Below, piece by piece: positions 15,585-25,367 of a stretch of 64,000 nt of DNA. The position numbers and the translations under genes are program-made. Position 1 is the first letter of the stretch; the number at the start of each line of letters is the position of its first letter. The notes below the pieces were generated by a model. The model saw only the letters and a list, made by a program, of their open reading frames with translations. It was not told the DNA's origin and did no database searches. The DNA comes from Blautia sp. (lineage in GTDB: Bacteria > Bacillota > Clostridia > Lachnospirales > Lachnospiraceae). The stretch lies in contig JAFVGK010000180.1 of NCBI GenBank assembly GCA_017475035.1, positions 1-64,000 on the forward strand, read 5' to 3'.

Positions 15585-16733
15585 TCAGTCTTCTTCCGCT
15601 TGTTTTTTTGTGGAGTCACGATAAATCAGGGAAGTCTCCGTATAAACTGTCCGGTAGTTTAAAGATGGCTCCCTGATCCGGGAAAGAAGCAGGGAGACGG
15701 CACTGTGTCCCATAATCTGGCTGTGAATATGGATCGAAGTCAGGGTGGGTAACATGACCCTGGATTCCGGAGAATCATCAAAGCCACAGAGCATCACATC
15801 CTCCGGTACCCGGATGCCAAGGTTACGGCAGGCAATAATGGCATCCATTGCCACAAAATCATTTGCGCAGATAAATACCTCGGGAATCTGCGGTATTTTT
15901 TTCAATGCATCCGTAAGATAGTCCTGATAGGTTTTGCTGTCAGGGTATCTGACAATTTCTTTATAGGAAGAAATCGTAAAGGAAGGCTCATAAGGTAAAC
16001 CGGCGCGAAACAAAACTTCCCGCATGGCGGCAAAACGTTCATAAAAAGAAATGCAGTGACCGGTTTCGCCGATAAAACCAAATCTGGTGTATCCCTGTCG
16101 GATCATTTCCTGTATAAATGTCTGTATCTCTGTCCTGTTGTCCATCAACAGAATATCAGATGGAAGTTTTTTTCCGAAATAAACAGCAGCAGCGTCAACG
16201 AACAGAGTAGGAATCCCCAGACTGCAGATCATTTCGCTGTAGTCGGGGTCAAACATCTCGATACATAGAATGCCGTCATTCATCTCCGGCCGGAAAGAGG
16301 AAGGCAATTCCATATGAGAGAGGTTGTCTTCCGTTACCCTATGAATCATGAAGCTGTAGCCAGCCTCTGTCAATCCTCTCTGGAAACGGTCCAGCATGGT
16401 AGAGGAAAAATGGGAGTTCCCCAGATTTTGCGTTGTCAGCAAGGAGATGACTCCGGTTTTTCTGGGATTGACATCTTTTAATTCAGGCAGTGAAACAGAA
16501 AGTCTTGCGGCGGCAGGTACGGAATTTCCGTCCGGAGCATTCGCGGCGCTCTGATACGAAGGCGGCAGTGAAACATAGGAAAACTGTTTATACCCCATCT
16601 CGACGGCTTTTCGTAATACACGTTCTCTGGTTGCTTCTGCAAGTACCCCTGTATTATTTATCGCCTTTGATACAGTGTTGCGGGATACGCCGAGGGCATC
16701 GGCTATATCCTGGATTGTAACTCTTTCAGCCAA
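15585..16733 (-). CDS. LacI family transcriptional regulator
   Basis: A 382-residue regulator with a LacI helix-turn-helix (VTIQDIADALGVSRNTVSKAINN), a hinge, and a periplasmic-binding-like sugar sensor (GVISLLTTQNLGN, FVAMDAII, LCGFDDSPES). It starts at TTG 16733 with GGAGGTG upstream. The region between helix-turn-helix and sensor is about 40 residues longer than usual (Ala/Pro/Ser-rich, residues 55-85). It is divergent from the sugar ABC operon and is the likely regulator of the fructan or sucrose genes. Confidence 0.92.
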   Translation of the reverse strand: MAERVTIQDIADALGVSRNTVSKAINNTGVLAEATRERVLRKAVEMGYKQFSYVSLPPSYQSAANAPDGNSVPAAARLSVSLPELKDVNPRKTGVISLLTTQNLGNSHFSSTMLDRFQRGLTEAGYSFMIHRVTEDNLSHMELPSSFRPEMNDGILCIEMFDPDYSEMICSLGIPTLFVDAAAVYFGKKLPSDILLMDNRTEIQTFIQEMIRQGYTRFGFIGETGHCISFYERFAAMREVLFRAGLPYEPSFTISSYKEIVRYPDSKTYQDYLTDALKKIPQIPEVFICANDFVAMDAIIACRNLGIRVPEDVMLCGFDDSPESRVMLPTLTSIHIHSQIMGHSAVSLLLSRIREPSLNYRTVYTETSLIYRDSTKKQAEED

Positions 16734-17052
16734 AGTCCTTCACCTCCCGGATAATAATCTGTCATTGCGCCATATGGTGAGCTGTTCCGTCTGCGCTTTA
16801 TAATGAATGGTCATGTGAATGATGCAGGGCATTATGCGGAAATCCATTTCTTGATGAAGATTCCTGATCATATGTCACAATAAAGTATATTCGAATTTGT
16901 TTATTTTGTCAAATGTAAAAAAGTGTTTTGCCTTGTTTTTGTGAAAAACACAGGAAAGGATTTATATTTTGCGTTTACCCGGAAATGAGGCGTATGCAAC
17001 ATTAAATAAAATGCAAAAGAGAAAATATGCAGCTGAAATGTAAATTTTTTTC

Positions 17053-17104
17053 TTGACAAACACACAGTGCAGATGTAAAATTACCTCACGAACAACTCAT
17101 GAGT
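17053..17104 (+). promoter_or_regulatory. Promoter and candidate operator of the sugar ABC operon
   Basis: TTGACA (17053-17058), a 17-nt spacer and TAAAAT (17076-17081). Just downstream of the expected start lies the perfect palindrome ACTCATGAGT (17095-17104), flanked by AACA and TGTT, a good position for a repressor. The LacI gene is divergent, so it is the natural candidate to bind there. The rest of 16734-17171 is AT-rich, with a GTGTTTT/AAAACAC hairpin near 16922-16953 and no gene. Confidence 0.7.
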
Positions 17105-17171
17105 GTGTTACAAATGAACCAATCTATGTAACAAAGTAAAAACCTCTTCTATGAGAAAGGAGGAAAACACT

Positions 17172-18107
17172 TTGGGCGAAAGTAAAGCGGCAGCTGGTAA
17201 AAAAGAAAGCGGTCTACACAATACTCTGGTCTATGTCCAGCAGCATTGGCAGCTTTATTTGATCTTTTTGCTTCCTGCTCTGGCACTGACGATCATCTTT
17301 AAATACCTTCCCATGGGCGGAATCCTGATCGCTTTTAAGAATTATAATCCGATCAAGGGCATCTGGGGAAGCAAATGGGTCGGCCTCAAGTATTTCCGTC
17401 GCTTCTTAAATTCACCGGACTTCATGAAATACCTGATTAACACCCTGAAGCTTAGTATCTATGGCTTGCTGTGGGGCTTTCCGATTCCGATCCTGCTGGC
17501 TTTCCTGCTGAACAGGATTGAGAGAGAAGGTATTAAAAAGAAGATTCAGCTGGTTCTCTACATGCCGAACTTCATTTCTGTTATTGTTCTCTGCGGTATT
17601 GTCCGTATCTTCCTGTCCGTGACGGGACCTCTGAACATGCTGCTTGGCACAAAGATCAATTTCATGACGATGCCGGAGGCGTTCCGTCCTATCTATATCA
17701 TCAGCGGTATCTGGCAAGGCGCAGGCTGGGCATCTATTATGTACACCGCCTCGTTGTCCAATGCCAGCAAGGACTTAAAGGAAGCCGCTGTCATCGATGG
17801 GGCAAATATCTTCCAGCAGATTAAAACTGTTGAATGGCCTGCCATCAAGGATATGGTAGTGATCCAGTTCATTCTGCAGGCAGGTAATATCATGAGCATC
17901 GGCTTTGAAAAGGCTTACGCTCTGCAGACAGACCTGAACCTGAGAAGTTCTGAGATTATTTCTACCTACGTGTATAAGAAAGGTCTTCTGGATGGCGACT
18001 ATGGTTTTTCCACTGCGGTTGGCTTGTTTAATACCGTGATCAATGTCATCCTTCTCGTATCGGTGAATAAGATCGTGGAGAAGATGAATGACGGAAAGGG
18101 GCTGTGA
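17172..18107 (+). CDS. Sugar ABC transporter permease, LplB/YteP type
   Basis: A 311-residue inner membrane permease. It opens with YLIFLLPALALTIIFKYLPMGGILIAFKNYNP, a typical start of LplB-type oligosaccharide permeases, and has six helices with the EAA loop KEAAVIDGANIFQQIKTVEWPAI. I choose TTG 17172 because AAAGGAGG lies 8 nt upstream. The ATG at 17151 precedes that site. It overlaps the next permease gene by one base and forms a heterodimer with it. With the binding protein it imports an oligosaccharide; the GH32 gene downstream suggests fructans or sucrose. Confidence 0.92.
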   Translation: MGESKAAAGKKESGLHNTLVYVQQHWQLYLIFLLPALALTIIFKYLPMGGILIAFKNYNPIKGIWGSKWVGLKYFRRFLNSPDFMKYLINTLKLSIYGLLWGFPIPILLAFLLNRIEREGIKKKIQLVLYMPNFISVIVLCGIVRIFLSVTGPLNMLLGTKINFMTMPEAFRPIYIISGIWQGAGWASIMYTASLSNASKDLKEAAVIDGANIFQQIKTVEWPAIKDMVVIQFILQAGNIMSIGFEKAYALQTDLNLRSSEIISTYVYKKGLLDGDYGFSTAVGLFNTVINVILLVSVNKIVEKMNDGKGL

Positions 18108-19021
18108 TGGAAGGTACAAAGACAAAAAAGAAAGGCCGGTTTGCCCGGTATTCCGCACAGGATAAAGCTCTTCTGCTGACCGGTTATATCCTGTTGGGTC
18201 TGTTTGTCGTCGCCATTCTGATCCCGATGATCTATATCATCATCGCCTCCTTCATGGATCCGATCACCCTGCAAAACAAAGGTGTGACCTTTGATCTTGA
18301 AAAATGGACTTTGACAGCTTATGAGCGAGTCATGAGCAACAAACAGATCTGGGTAGGCTTTAAAAACGCGATTGTTTACTCACTGCTTTTTACAGGTATT
18401 TCGGTTATGATCACCTTACTGGCTGCTTATCCGATGTCCAGATCCGATTTTAAAGGAAGAGGTCTTTTTAATCTGATCTTCATGATTACGATGTTCTTCG
18501 GCGGCGGCCTGATCCCGACTTACCTGTTGATTTCCAGCCTGGGCTTGCTGGATACGATGTGGGCAGTCATCCTCCCGGGCGCTTTCAGTGTCTGGAATAT
18601 GATCATTGCCAGGACTTATTATCAGGGTATACCGATAGAATTGAAAGAAGCGGCGAGCGTGGACGGCGCAAGTGAGATCATGTATTACTTCCGCATTCTG
18701 CTTCCTGTGTGTACCCCTGTTATTGCGGTTCTTGCTTTGTGGCAGTTCGTAGCAATGTGGAACAGCTATTTTGATGCTATGATTTATTTGAACGACGCTT
18801 CCAAGCAGCCTCTGCAGCTGGTGCTTCGTTCGATCCTTATTCAGAACCAGCCTGAGTCCGGCATGATCGCGGATATGCAGAGTACCGCGGAGAGAGCACA
18901 GCTGGCTGAGCTTTTGAAGTACGCGACGATTATCATCTCCAGCCTTCCGCTGCTGGTTATGTATCCTTTCTTCCAGAAGTACTTCGATTCCGGTATTATG
19001 GCAGGATCTGTCAAGGGTTGA
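18107..19021 (+). CDS. Sugar ABC transporter permease, LplC/YtcP type
   Basis: A 304-residue second permease of the pair, with six helices and the EAA loop KEAASVDGASEIMYYFRILLPV. The ending KYFDSGIMAGSVKG is the usual tail of this group. ATG 18107 overlaps the stop of the first permease gene (TGATG), with GGAAAGGGG upstream. No ATPase is encoded nearby, which is normal for this family, since one shared MsmK-like ATPase often serves many importers. Confidence 0.93.
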   Translation: MEGTKTKKKGRFARYSAQDKALLLTGYILLGLFVVAILIPMIYIIIASFMDPITLQNKGVTFDLEKWTLTAYERVMSNKQIWVGFKNAIVYSLLFTGISVMITLLAAYPMSRSDFKGRGLFNLIFMITMFFGGGLIPTYLLISSLGLLDTMWAVILPGAFSVWNMIIARTYYQGIPIELKEAASVDGASEIMYYFRILLPVCTPVIAVLALWQFVAMWNSYFDAMIYLNDASKQPLQLVLRSILIQNQPESGMIADMQSTAERAQLAELLKYATIIISSLPLLVMYPFFQKYFDSGIMAGSVKG

Positions 19022-19102
19022 TCGGGATTGAAAAAAGAATGGTTTTCATGCGCTAATAAATAACAATAAACAGGTTCTGTTACTATGCGAAAGGAGTTCA
19101 AA

Positions 19103-20722
19103 ATGAGAAACGCAAGAAGATTTTTGGCAGTTCTTGTGGCAGCATCTATGACGATGGCTATGGGCATCACCGTCATGGCAGATGATTTCAACGGCTTCCC
19201 GCTTGAAGAGAAAATTACTTTGACCGGTATGATCAGCTATCCGCCCAGCACTGAGTCTGAGCCGAACAATCGCACCATCTTCAAACGTCTGGAAGAGGAT
19301 ACCAATGTTCACATTGAGTGGACCGCGATCCAGTCTGATCAGTGGGGAGACAAGATTGCCCTGAATATGGCAAATATCAATACCCTGACCGACTTCGTTT
19401 TCTCAGCCGGTTTCTCAAACAGCGACCTGCTTCGCTATGCGGATCAGGAAGTCATTATCCCGCTTGAGGATTATATTGATACCGTTATGCCGAATCTTTC
19501 CGCAGTTTTCGAAAAATATCCGGAATACCGCGCGATGTGTGAGGACGAGGACGGACATATCTGGGCTCTTCCGTGGATTGAGCAGCTCGGCTCTGAGAAG
19601 ACCGCAATCCAGACAGTCGGCTACATGAGCTACATCAACAAAAAGTGGCTGGATTTCCTCGGCCTTGATATGCCGACGACTGTCGATGAGTTCGAGCAGG
19701 TTCTGATTGCGTTCCGCGATAATGCTGCTGACATTCAGGCTGAGTTCGGCATCGAGGGAAGCATCATCCCGATGTCCTGCATCATGAACGATGGCGACCA
19801 GGATCCATGCATCCTGATCAATGGCTTTGGCGAAGGCTATGGCGATCCTGACAGAGGCCGTCATATTGCTGTAACAGATGATAAGGAAGTTATCTGCGTA
19901 GCTACGACCGAAGGCTTTAAGAAGGGTATGCAGTGGCTGCACAAGCTGTATGATGAAGGTCTCATCGATCCGGAAGCCTTCACACAGGAATGGTCAACTT
20001 ATGTTTCCAAGGGTAAATCCGGCCGTTATGGCGTAGCCTTCAGCTGGGATATCGCAAATATTGACAATCTTCAGGATTGGGTTCCGCTTCCCGCCCTTAC
20101 AGCTGATGTAAGAAACATTACTCCTGCAAACGGTTCTTTCACCAGCGGCTTTGACCGTGGACGCTGTGTCGTTACCGCTCTTGCAGAAGATCCGGAAATG
20201 GTTTGCCGTTGGCTGGATGTCATGTATGATCCGTTCCAGTCTCCGCAGAACAACTGGGGTACCTATGGCGAAGATGATGATTTCGATATCTTCGTTCTTG
20301 GCGAGAATGCTGACGGAGAGCCGATGCTGCAGCATGCTCTGGGAGATGCTTCTCCGGTAGAGGTCAGAGAAGCTGAGTGCGTCGGCGGACCTCTGGCTAT
20401 CCTTGACGAGTATTATGGCGTTTATGTAACCTGCCCGGATGATGCGCAGTATCGTCTTGACTGGATTAAGGACATCTATACTCCTGACATGAACACCAAG
20501 TATGTGTATCCGAATGTTTTCATGAACATGGACGATACCGAAGAACTGTCTAATCTGACTGCAGATATCACGAAGACGATCAACGCCGCGAAATCCAACT
20601 GGGTTATGAATGGATTCACGGACGCTGATTTCGATCAGCTGCAGAAAGACCTTGACGCCTATGGCCTCGAGGATTATCTGGCAATCTTCCAGAAATATCT
20701 GGATGCTTTCTACGCAGAATAA
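19103..20722 (+). CDS. Sugar ABC transporter extracellular solute-binding protein
   Basis: A 539-residue family 1 binding protein of the LplA type, large as usual for this group. A Sec signal peptide ends at VMA-DDFN. There is no lipobox Cys, so membrane tethering is not obvious. The body shows the usual ITLTGMISYPPS start, WLDFLGLDMPTTVDEFEQVL and RYGVAFSWD. AAAGGAG stands before ATG 19103. It follows both permease genes rather than leading the operon, unlike the other importers in this window, and is closed by a terminator. Its likely ligand is a fructo-oligosaccharide or sucrose, from context only. Confidence 0.9.
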   Translation: MRNARRFLAVLVAASMTMAMGITVMADDFNGFPLEEKITLTGMISYPPSTESEPNNRTIFKRLEEDTNVHIEWTAIQSDQWGDKIALNMANINTLTDFVFSAGFSNSDLLRYADQEVIIPLEDYIDTVMPNLSAVFEKYPEYRAMCEDEDGHIWALPWIEQLGSEKTAIQTVGYMSYINKKWLDFLGLDMPTTVDEFEQVLIAFRDNAADIQAEFGIEGSIIPMSCIMNDGDQDPCILINGFGEGYGDPDRGRHIAVTDDKEVICVATTEGFKKGMQWLHKLYDEGLIDPEAFTQEWSTYVSKGKSGRYGVAFSWDIANIDNLQDWVPLPALTADVRNITPANGSFTSGFDRGRCVVTALAEDPEMVCRWLDVMYDPFQSPQNNWGTYGEDDDFDIFVLGENADGEPMLQHALGDASPVEVREAECVGGPLAILDEYYGVYVTCPDDAQYRLDWIKDIYTPDMNTKYVYPNVFMNMDDTEELSNLTADITKTINAAKSNWVMNGFTDADFDQLQKDLDAYGLEDYLAIFQKYLDAFYAE

Positions 20723-20797
20723 TGTGATGATGATTGACCTTGCCGGAATACGGTAAAAACCTGCCACAGAACAGGCCTGCAGCCTGCCCTGCGGCAC

Positions 20798-20826
20798 AAA
20801 AAGCCCCATTTATGGGGCTTTTTTGG
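20798..20826 (+). terminator. Rho-independent terminator of the sugar ABC operon
   Basis: AAAAAGCCCCA (20798-20808) pairs with TGGGGCTTTTT (20813-20823) over a four-base loop and runs into more T. Confidence 0.92.
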
Positions 20827-20929
20827 TATTTGTTTCATGATTTTACTTGCTTTTTTGGCGGTTTGCGTATAGTATGCTATAAAGTAAAACACAATAATCC
20901 ATTATCAGGTTTTAAGGAGATACAGTCAG

Positions 20930-22420
20930 ATGATCAGTCAGACGTTGAGAGAAGCGAGAAAATACGAAGAGGTTTTTGAAAAAATGATCCCTGAAGAGGG
21001 GCGGCCGGCATTTCACTTGACTCCCCGCGTGGGCTGGATGAATGATCCGAATGGTTTTTGCCGTTATCAGGGAAAATATCACATGTTTTACCAATACTAT
21101 CCTTTTGCGTCCCACTGGGACAGCATGCATTGGGGGCATGCCGTGAGCGAGGATCTTCTGCATTGGACGGCGGTTCCGGCAGCGTTGGCGCCTGATGAAG
21201 CGTATGATTATAATGGCTGTTTTTCCGGAAGCGCGATCGAGATGAAGGATGGAAAGCATCTTTTGATGTATACCGGAGTGCGTCTTGAGATCGGCAAGGA
21301 CGGGAGAAAGCACGAAGTGCAGACCCAGTGTGTTGCGATTGGAGATGGTGTGGATTACGAGAAATATTCCCAGAATCCTGTCCTTGATGAGAGTGATTTG
21401 CCGGAAGGTGCGAGCCGCCAGGATTTTCGTGATCCAAAGATGATCCGGAGAAAAGACGGTTCCCTGATCAGCCTGATCGGCAGCAGACCGGCGGACGGGA
21501 GCGGCCAGATCCTGATTTATAAAAGTCAGGACGGAATATCCTGGAAATACTGGAAGACGTTGATCAAGAATGAGTGTCGTTATGGGAAGATGTGGGAATG
21601 TCCGGACTTTTTTGAACTGGACGGAAAATGGGTTCTGTTGACAAGCCCACAGGATATGCTGCCGGAAGGCTTTGAGTACCATAATGGAAACGGTACTCTG
21701 TGTGTGATAGGAACCTGCGATGAAGAAAACATGGATTTTACCGAAGAGCATAATCAGTCTATTGATTATGGCATCGATTTTTATGCTCCGCAGACAGTTC
21801 TGACAGAAGACGGACGCAGGGTTATGATTGGCTGGATGCAGAACTGGGACGCCTGCGCAATGCGTGAACCGGAGGATCCATGGGCCGGGCAGATGAGCCT
21901 TCCCCGAGAGCTTTCCATCAGAAACGGACGCCTGTATCAGTGGCCGATCCGGGAAATAGAGGATATGCGGTGTAATCCGGTTTCTTTTGAAAATGTGATT
22001 ATTTCCGGTAAGCAGCAGTTTGAGGGAATATCAGGCCGCAGGATTGATATGGAACTTGAAATCGAACCGGTACCCGGTGAGGAGCTGTTCCAGAAGTTTT
22101 CTGTCTGGTTTGCCCAGAATAAAACCTATCATACCGGGGTGAGCTTCCGTCCTTTGGAATCTACATTAAAGATAGACCGCAAATTCTCAGGCTCCCGCAG
22201 AGCGATAGTACACCAGCGCAGGGCTAAGGTATACGCGCCGGATCATAAAATCCGCCTGAGGCTGATTCTTGACCGATACAGCGCGGAAGTTTTCATCAAT
22301 GATGGGGAACAGGTCATGTCCGCAACCCTCTATACTCCTCAGGAAGCAAATGGCATTTCTTTCCAGACGATCGGGGGCGGCAGGGCGCGTATCAATGTCA
22401 GAAAGTGGGATCTGAGATGA
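20930..22420 (+). CDS. Glycoside hydrolase family 32, beta-fructosidase / sucrose-6-phosphate hydrolase type
   Basis: A 496-residue cytoplasmic GH32 enzyme that releases fructose from sucrose, sucrose-6-phosphate or fructans. The three catalytic blocks are visible: WMNDPNG with nucleophile Asp39, FRDPK, and WECPD with acid/base Glu223. A beta-sandwich C-terminal domain follows from about residue 340. There is no signal peptide, so it acts on imported sugar. AAGGAG lies 10 nt before the ATG. Its stop overlaps the ATG of the M3 peptidase gene. Beside a sugar ABC importer and a fructokinase, it completes a fructan or sucrose pathway. Confidence 0.95.
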   Translation: MISQTLREARKYEEVFEKMIPEEGRPAFHLTPRVGWMNDPNGFCRYQGKYHMFYQYYPFASHWDSMHWGHAVSEDLLHWTAVPAALAPDEAYDYNGCFSGSAIEMKDGKHLLMYTGVRLEIGKDGRKHEVQTQCVAIGDGVDYEKYSQNPVLDESDLPEGASRQDFRDPKMIRRKDGSLISLIGSRPADGSGQILIYKSQDGISWKYWKTLIKNECRYGKMWECPDFFELDGKWVLLTSPQDMLPEGFEYHNGNGTLCVIGTCDEENMDFTEEHNQSIDYGIDFYAPQTVLTEDGRRVMIGWMQNWDACAMREPEDPWAGQMSLPRELSIRNGRLYQWPIREIEDMRCNPVSFENVIISGKQQFEGISGRRIDMELEIEPVPGEELFQKFSVWFAQNKTYHTGVSFRPLESTLKIDRKFSGSRRAIVHQRRAKVYAPDHKIRLRLILDRYSAEVFINDGEQVMSATLYTPQEANGISFQTIGGGRARINVRKWDLR

Positions 22421-24084
22421 AATTTGAAGAAATGCCCTATGAGAGGGTAGAGGAAGAAAAGGTTAAGGAAGAATTTGCCGCTTTGATGGCCGCCTTTGGC
22501 GAGGCAAAGAGCGGATCAGAGCAGTTTGCTGTCCATCAGCGGTTTTATACGTTGACAGACCATGTGATGACGGAGATGACTTTGGCGGAGATCCGTCATG
22601 ATATCGATATGACAGACGAGTTTTATCGGGCGGAGCAGGATTATTATGACCGGCTGCGCCCGGTACTGCAGAATCTGATGGTAGAATACCAGAAGAAACT
22701 CTATATGTCTCCTTTTCGCGCTTATCTGGAGGAGAAGATCGGAAAAGTCGCTTTCAAGAATATAGAGCTGGCGATGCGCTCTACGGATCCTTCCCTCGTT
22801 GAGCTCATGCAGGAGGAAAACGCCCTGCAGACCCGGTATAATGTATTGCTTGCAACGGCGGAGATCGACTGGCATGGAGAAACAAAAAATCTGTCATTGA
22901 TGACGCCTTACCTTCATCATGCCGACAGACAGATCCGAAAAGAGGCCTGGGAAAAGTATTCCGCCTTCTTTGTGAAAAATGAAGAGGAAATTGAGGATAT
23001 CTACGATCAGTTAGTCAGGAACCGGACAAAACAGGCGCAGACGCTGGGCCAGGAGAATTATCTGACCCTTGGCTACGACCGAATGATGCGAAACTGTTAT
23101 GACCGTGACATGGTTGCCGAATTCCGCAGGCAGGTAAAGAAAGATCTCGTTCCTTTTGCCGGGCAGCTTCATGAACGGCGGAGAAAAAGGCTGGGCCTTT
23201 CCGGTCTTTCCTTTATCGACGAGGGCGTCTATTTCCCGAACGGAAATCCGGATCCTATCCTTTCTCCGGAGGAAATCCTCGCAAAAGGCAGACAGATGTA
23301 CAGGGAGCTTTCTCCGGAAACGGGGGAGTTCATGGATTTCATGTGTGACAACGGGCTCTTTGACGTGCTGGGGCGTAAAACGAAAAAAACCGGAGGTTAT
23401 ATGACGTATCTTCCGGATTATCATTCTCCCTTTGTTTTTGCCAATTTTAACGGGACCAGCGGAGACGTGGATGTCATCACCCATGAATGCGGACATGCTT
23501 TCCAGGGCTTTTTGTCCGGCAGGGATCCGATCCGTGAGCATGCCGATATTACCATGGAGACAGCGGAAACCCATTCCATGTCGATGGAGTTCTTTACAGA
23601 GCCATGGATGAAGCTGTTTTTCGGAGATCGGTATCAGGACTATCTCGAGATGCATCTGGAGGATTCCGTGATCTTTATTCCTTATGGGACGATGGTGGAT
23701 GAGTTCCAGGATATCATGTACGCAAACCCGGGTCTGACCCCTGCCGCGCGCAATCAGGTATGGAGGGATCTGGAACGGCAGTACAAGCCCCATCTGGACT
23801 ACACGGGAAACGAGTTCTATGAGAAGGGCGGCTTCTGGCAGAAGCAGCATCACATTTTTGACTGCCCGCTCTATTATATTGACTACTGTATCGCAGGCGC
23901 GAATGCATTGCAGTACAAAAACCGGATGGATAAAGATTTCCGTGAAGCGTTTGAAAGCTATCTGAAGCTTTGCAAACTGTCTGCTTCCGGCTTCTTTACG
24001 GAGCTGATTGCCGATGCAGGCCTGGATAACCCGTTTGAGGATGGTTGTCTGAAGCATATTGTAAGCGGGCTTATGAAATGCTGA
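22417..24084 (+). CDS. M3 family oligoendopeptidase (PepF-like)
   Basis: A 555-residue zinc metallopeptidase that cuts oligopeptides in the cytoplasm. The zinc site HECGH spans residues 356-360, followed by GFLSGRDPI and the third ligand region ETAETHSMSMEFF. ATG 22417 overlaps the GH32 stop codon (ATGA), so the gene is translationally coupled to a sugar hydrolase, an unexpected partner. An in-frame GTG at 22405 is possible but less likely. It is followed by a 22-bp terminator hairpin shared with the convergent fructokinase gene. Confidence 0.93.
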   Translation: MKFEEMPYERVEEEKVKEEFAALMAAFGEAKSGSEQFAVHQRFYTLTDHVMTEMTLAEIRHDIDMTDEFYRAEQDYYDRLRPVLQNLMVEYQKKLYMSPFRAYLEEKIGKVAFKNIELAMRSTDPSLVELMQEENALQTRYNVLLATAEIDWHGETKNLSLMTPYLHHADRQIRKEAWEKYSAFFVKNEEEIEDIYDQLVRNRTKQAQTLGQENYLTLGYDRMMRNCYDRDMVAEFRRQVKKDLVPFAGQLHERRRKRLGLSGLSFIDEGVYFPNGNPDPILSPEEILAKGRQMYRELSPETGEFMDFMCDNGLFDVLGRKTKKTGGYMTYLPDYHSPFVFANFNGTSGDVDVITHECGHAFQGFLSGRDPIREHADITMETAETHSMSMEFFTEPWMKLFFGDRYQDYLEMHLEDSVIFIPYGTMVDEFQDIMYANPGLTPAARNQVWRDLERQYKPHLDYTGNEFYEKGGFWQKQHHIFDCPLYYIDYCIAGANALQYKNRMDKDFREAFESYLKLCKLSASGFFTELIADAGLDNPFEDGCLKHIVSGLMKC

Positions 24085-24111
24085 CGGATACGGATCCTGT
24101 TCAGGATAACA

Positions 24112-24168
24112 GACAGGGGACGTTTTGGATGACTGGAATGGTCATCCAGAACGTCCCCTGTCCTTTTC
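24112..24168. terminator. Terminator between convergent M3 peptidase and fructokinase genes
   Basis: A 22-bp stem with one G-T pair joins 24112-24133 and 24141-24162 (GACAGGGGACG... with ...CGTCCCCTGTC), then CTTTTCATTTTT on the plus strand. A small ATCCTG/CAGGAT palindrome precedes it. Confidence 0.85.
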
Positions 24169-24200
24169 ATTTTTACAGGACCTTTTGCAGCCTGAATTCT

Positions 24201-25172
24201 TTAAAAGGATGCGATAAAAGCTTCAACTTCTTCTTTATCCGGCATGACGCGCAATGCACCCTTACGCGTTGTTACGAGGGAAGCGGCGGCATTGGCAAAG
24301 GTCAGCATCTCGGCAAGATTTTCATCTGTGAGATCCTCCAGGCCATGGTCGAGGATATAATTGATCATGCTGGCGCAGAAGGTATCGCCGGCTCCTGTGG
24401 TCTCGATGGTTTTGGAGGTGAGGAAGGGTCTTGCGGAGACCTTTCTGCCTTTATAATAAGCGCGGCTTCCGTCTTTTCCCATAGTGATGCAGATCAGAGG
24501 AATATGATATTCCTCGATCAGACGGGCAGCGCCTTCGTCATAATCTGTCGTCCCATAGAGGAATTCTACTTCATTATCAGAAATCTTTAGCATGTCACAA
24601 TGAGCAAGACCGTACTGGATCTCTGCCTTGGCGTTATCCAGAGATGCCCAGAGGGGAGGACGAAGGTTTGGATCAAAGGAGATCAGGTCTCCGGCTTCCT
24701 TTGCGACGGAAAGCGCATATCTCGTCGCTTCCCTGACGCCGGGATGCGTGGAAGAGAGGGTACCGAAATGGAAGATCCTGCTGCTTTTAATTAAATCCGT
24801 ATCTACCTCATCCTTTGTCAGCATCATATCCGCGCCGGGATCACGGTAGAAGGAGAAATCCCTGTCTCCGTCAGGATAGGTATGAACAAAAGCCAGGGTG
24901 GTATGGCACTTATCATCAACGATCAATCCACGGGTATCAATGCCGACTTCTTCTACGGCATTTTTTAACTGCTCACCAAACATATCGCGGCCGACTTTGC
25001 CGATGAAAGCGGTCTTTTTTCCCATTTTTCCCAGCATCGCAAGGACATTGCAGGGAGCGCCGCCGGGATTTGCTTCAAGCAGAGGATTTCCCTGTCCGCT
25101 GGTGCCGTTTTCTGTAAAATCAATCAGAAGCTCGCCGAGAGCCGTAACATCGATAGGACGATTTTCAGACAT
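24201..25172 (-). CDS. PfkB family carbohydrate kinase, probable fructokinase
   Basis: A 323-residue ribokinase/PfkB-fold sugar kinase. It shows the N-terminal substrate block (GELLIDFTENG, NPGGAPCNVLAMLGKMG) and the catalytic GAGDTFCAS with its Asp base. With GH32 next door, phosphorylation of fructose to fructose-6-phosphate is the likely reaction, although the family covers other sugars. ATG 25172 is chosen because CAGGAGGG lies 7 nt upstream. The frame runs on to 25265 without a ribosome site. It has its own promoter and converges on the peptidase gene. Confidence 0.9.
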   Translation of the reverse strand: MSENRPIDVTALGELLIDFTENGTSGQGNPLLEANPGGAPCNVLAMLGKMGKKTAFIGKVGRDMFGEQLKNAVEEVGIDTRGLIVDDKCHTTLAFVHTYPDGDRDFSFYRDPGADMMLTKDEVDTDLIKSSRIFHFGTLSSTHPGVREATRYALSVAKEAGDLISFDPNLRPPLWASLDNAKAEIQYGLAHCDMLKISDNEVEFLYGTTDYDEGAARLIEEYHIPLICITMGKDGSRAYYKGRKVSARPFLTSKTIETTGAGDTFCASMINYILDHGLEDLTDENLAEMLTFANAAASLVTTRKGALRVMPDKEEVEAFIASF

Positions 25173-25255
25173 AAACATTCCCTCCTGTTTTAGCCGGGAA
25201 CGCAGAAAAAGCCTGGAAAAACCCTTCTTGCGTTCCATGATTTTTCCTGTCTTAT

Positions 25256-25285
25256 ATTTTAACATATGGGTATTTCCTGCGTCAA
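25256..25285 (-). promoter_or_regulatory. Promoter of the fructokinase gene
   Basis: On the minus strand TTGACG (25285-25280), an 18-nt spacer and TAAAAT (25261-25256). A divergent TATGAT box near 25329 may serve the GlgB-like gene, but its -35 is unclear. Confidence 0.6.
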
Positions 25286-25367
25286 CGAAGTTTTCACAAA
25301 CACTACTTTTCTTTTCGCTTCGAAGATGGTATGATAAGGGATAAGAATTCTAAAGGGGGTACCAGAT

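Noticed and set aside
23011-24057. Minus-strand open frame of 348 codons
   Set aside because: Antisense to the M3 peptidase gene, whose zinc site and start are well supported.
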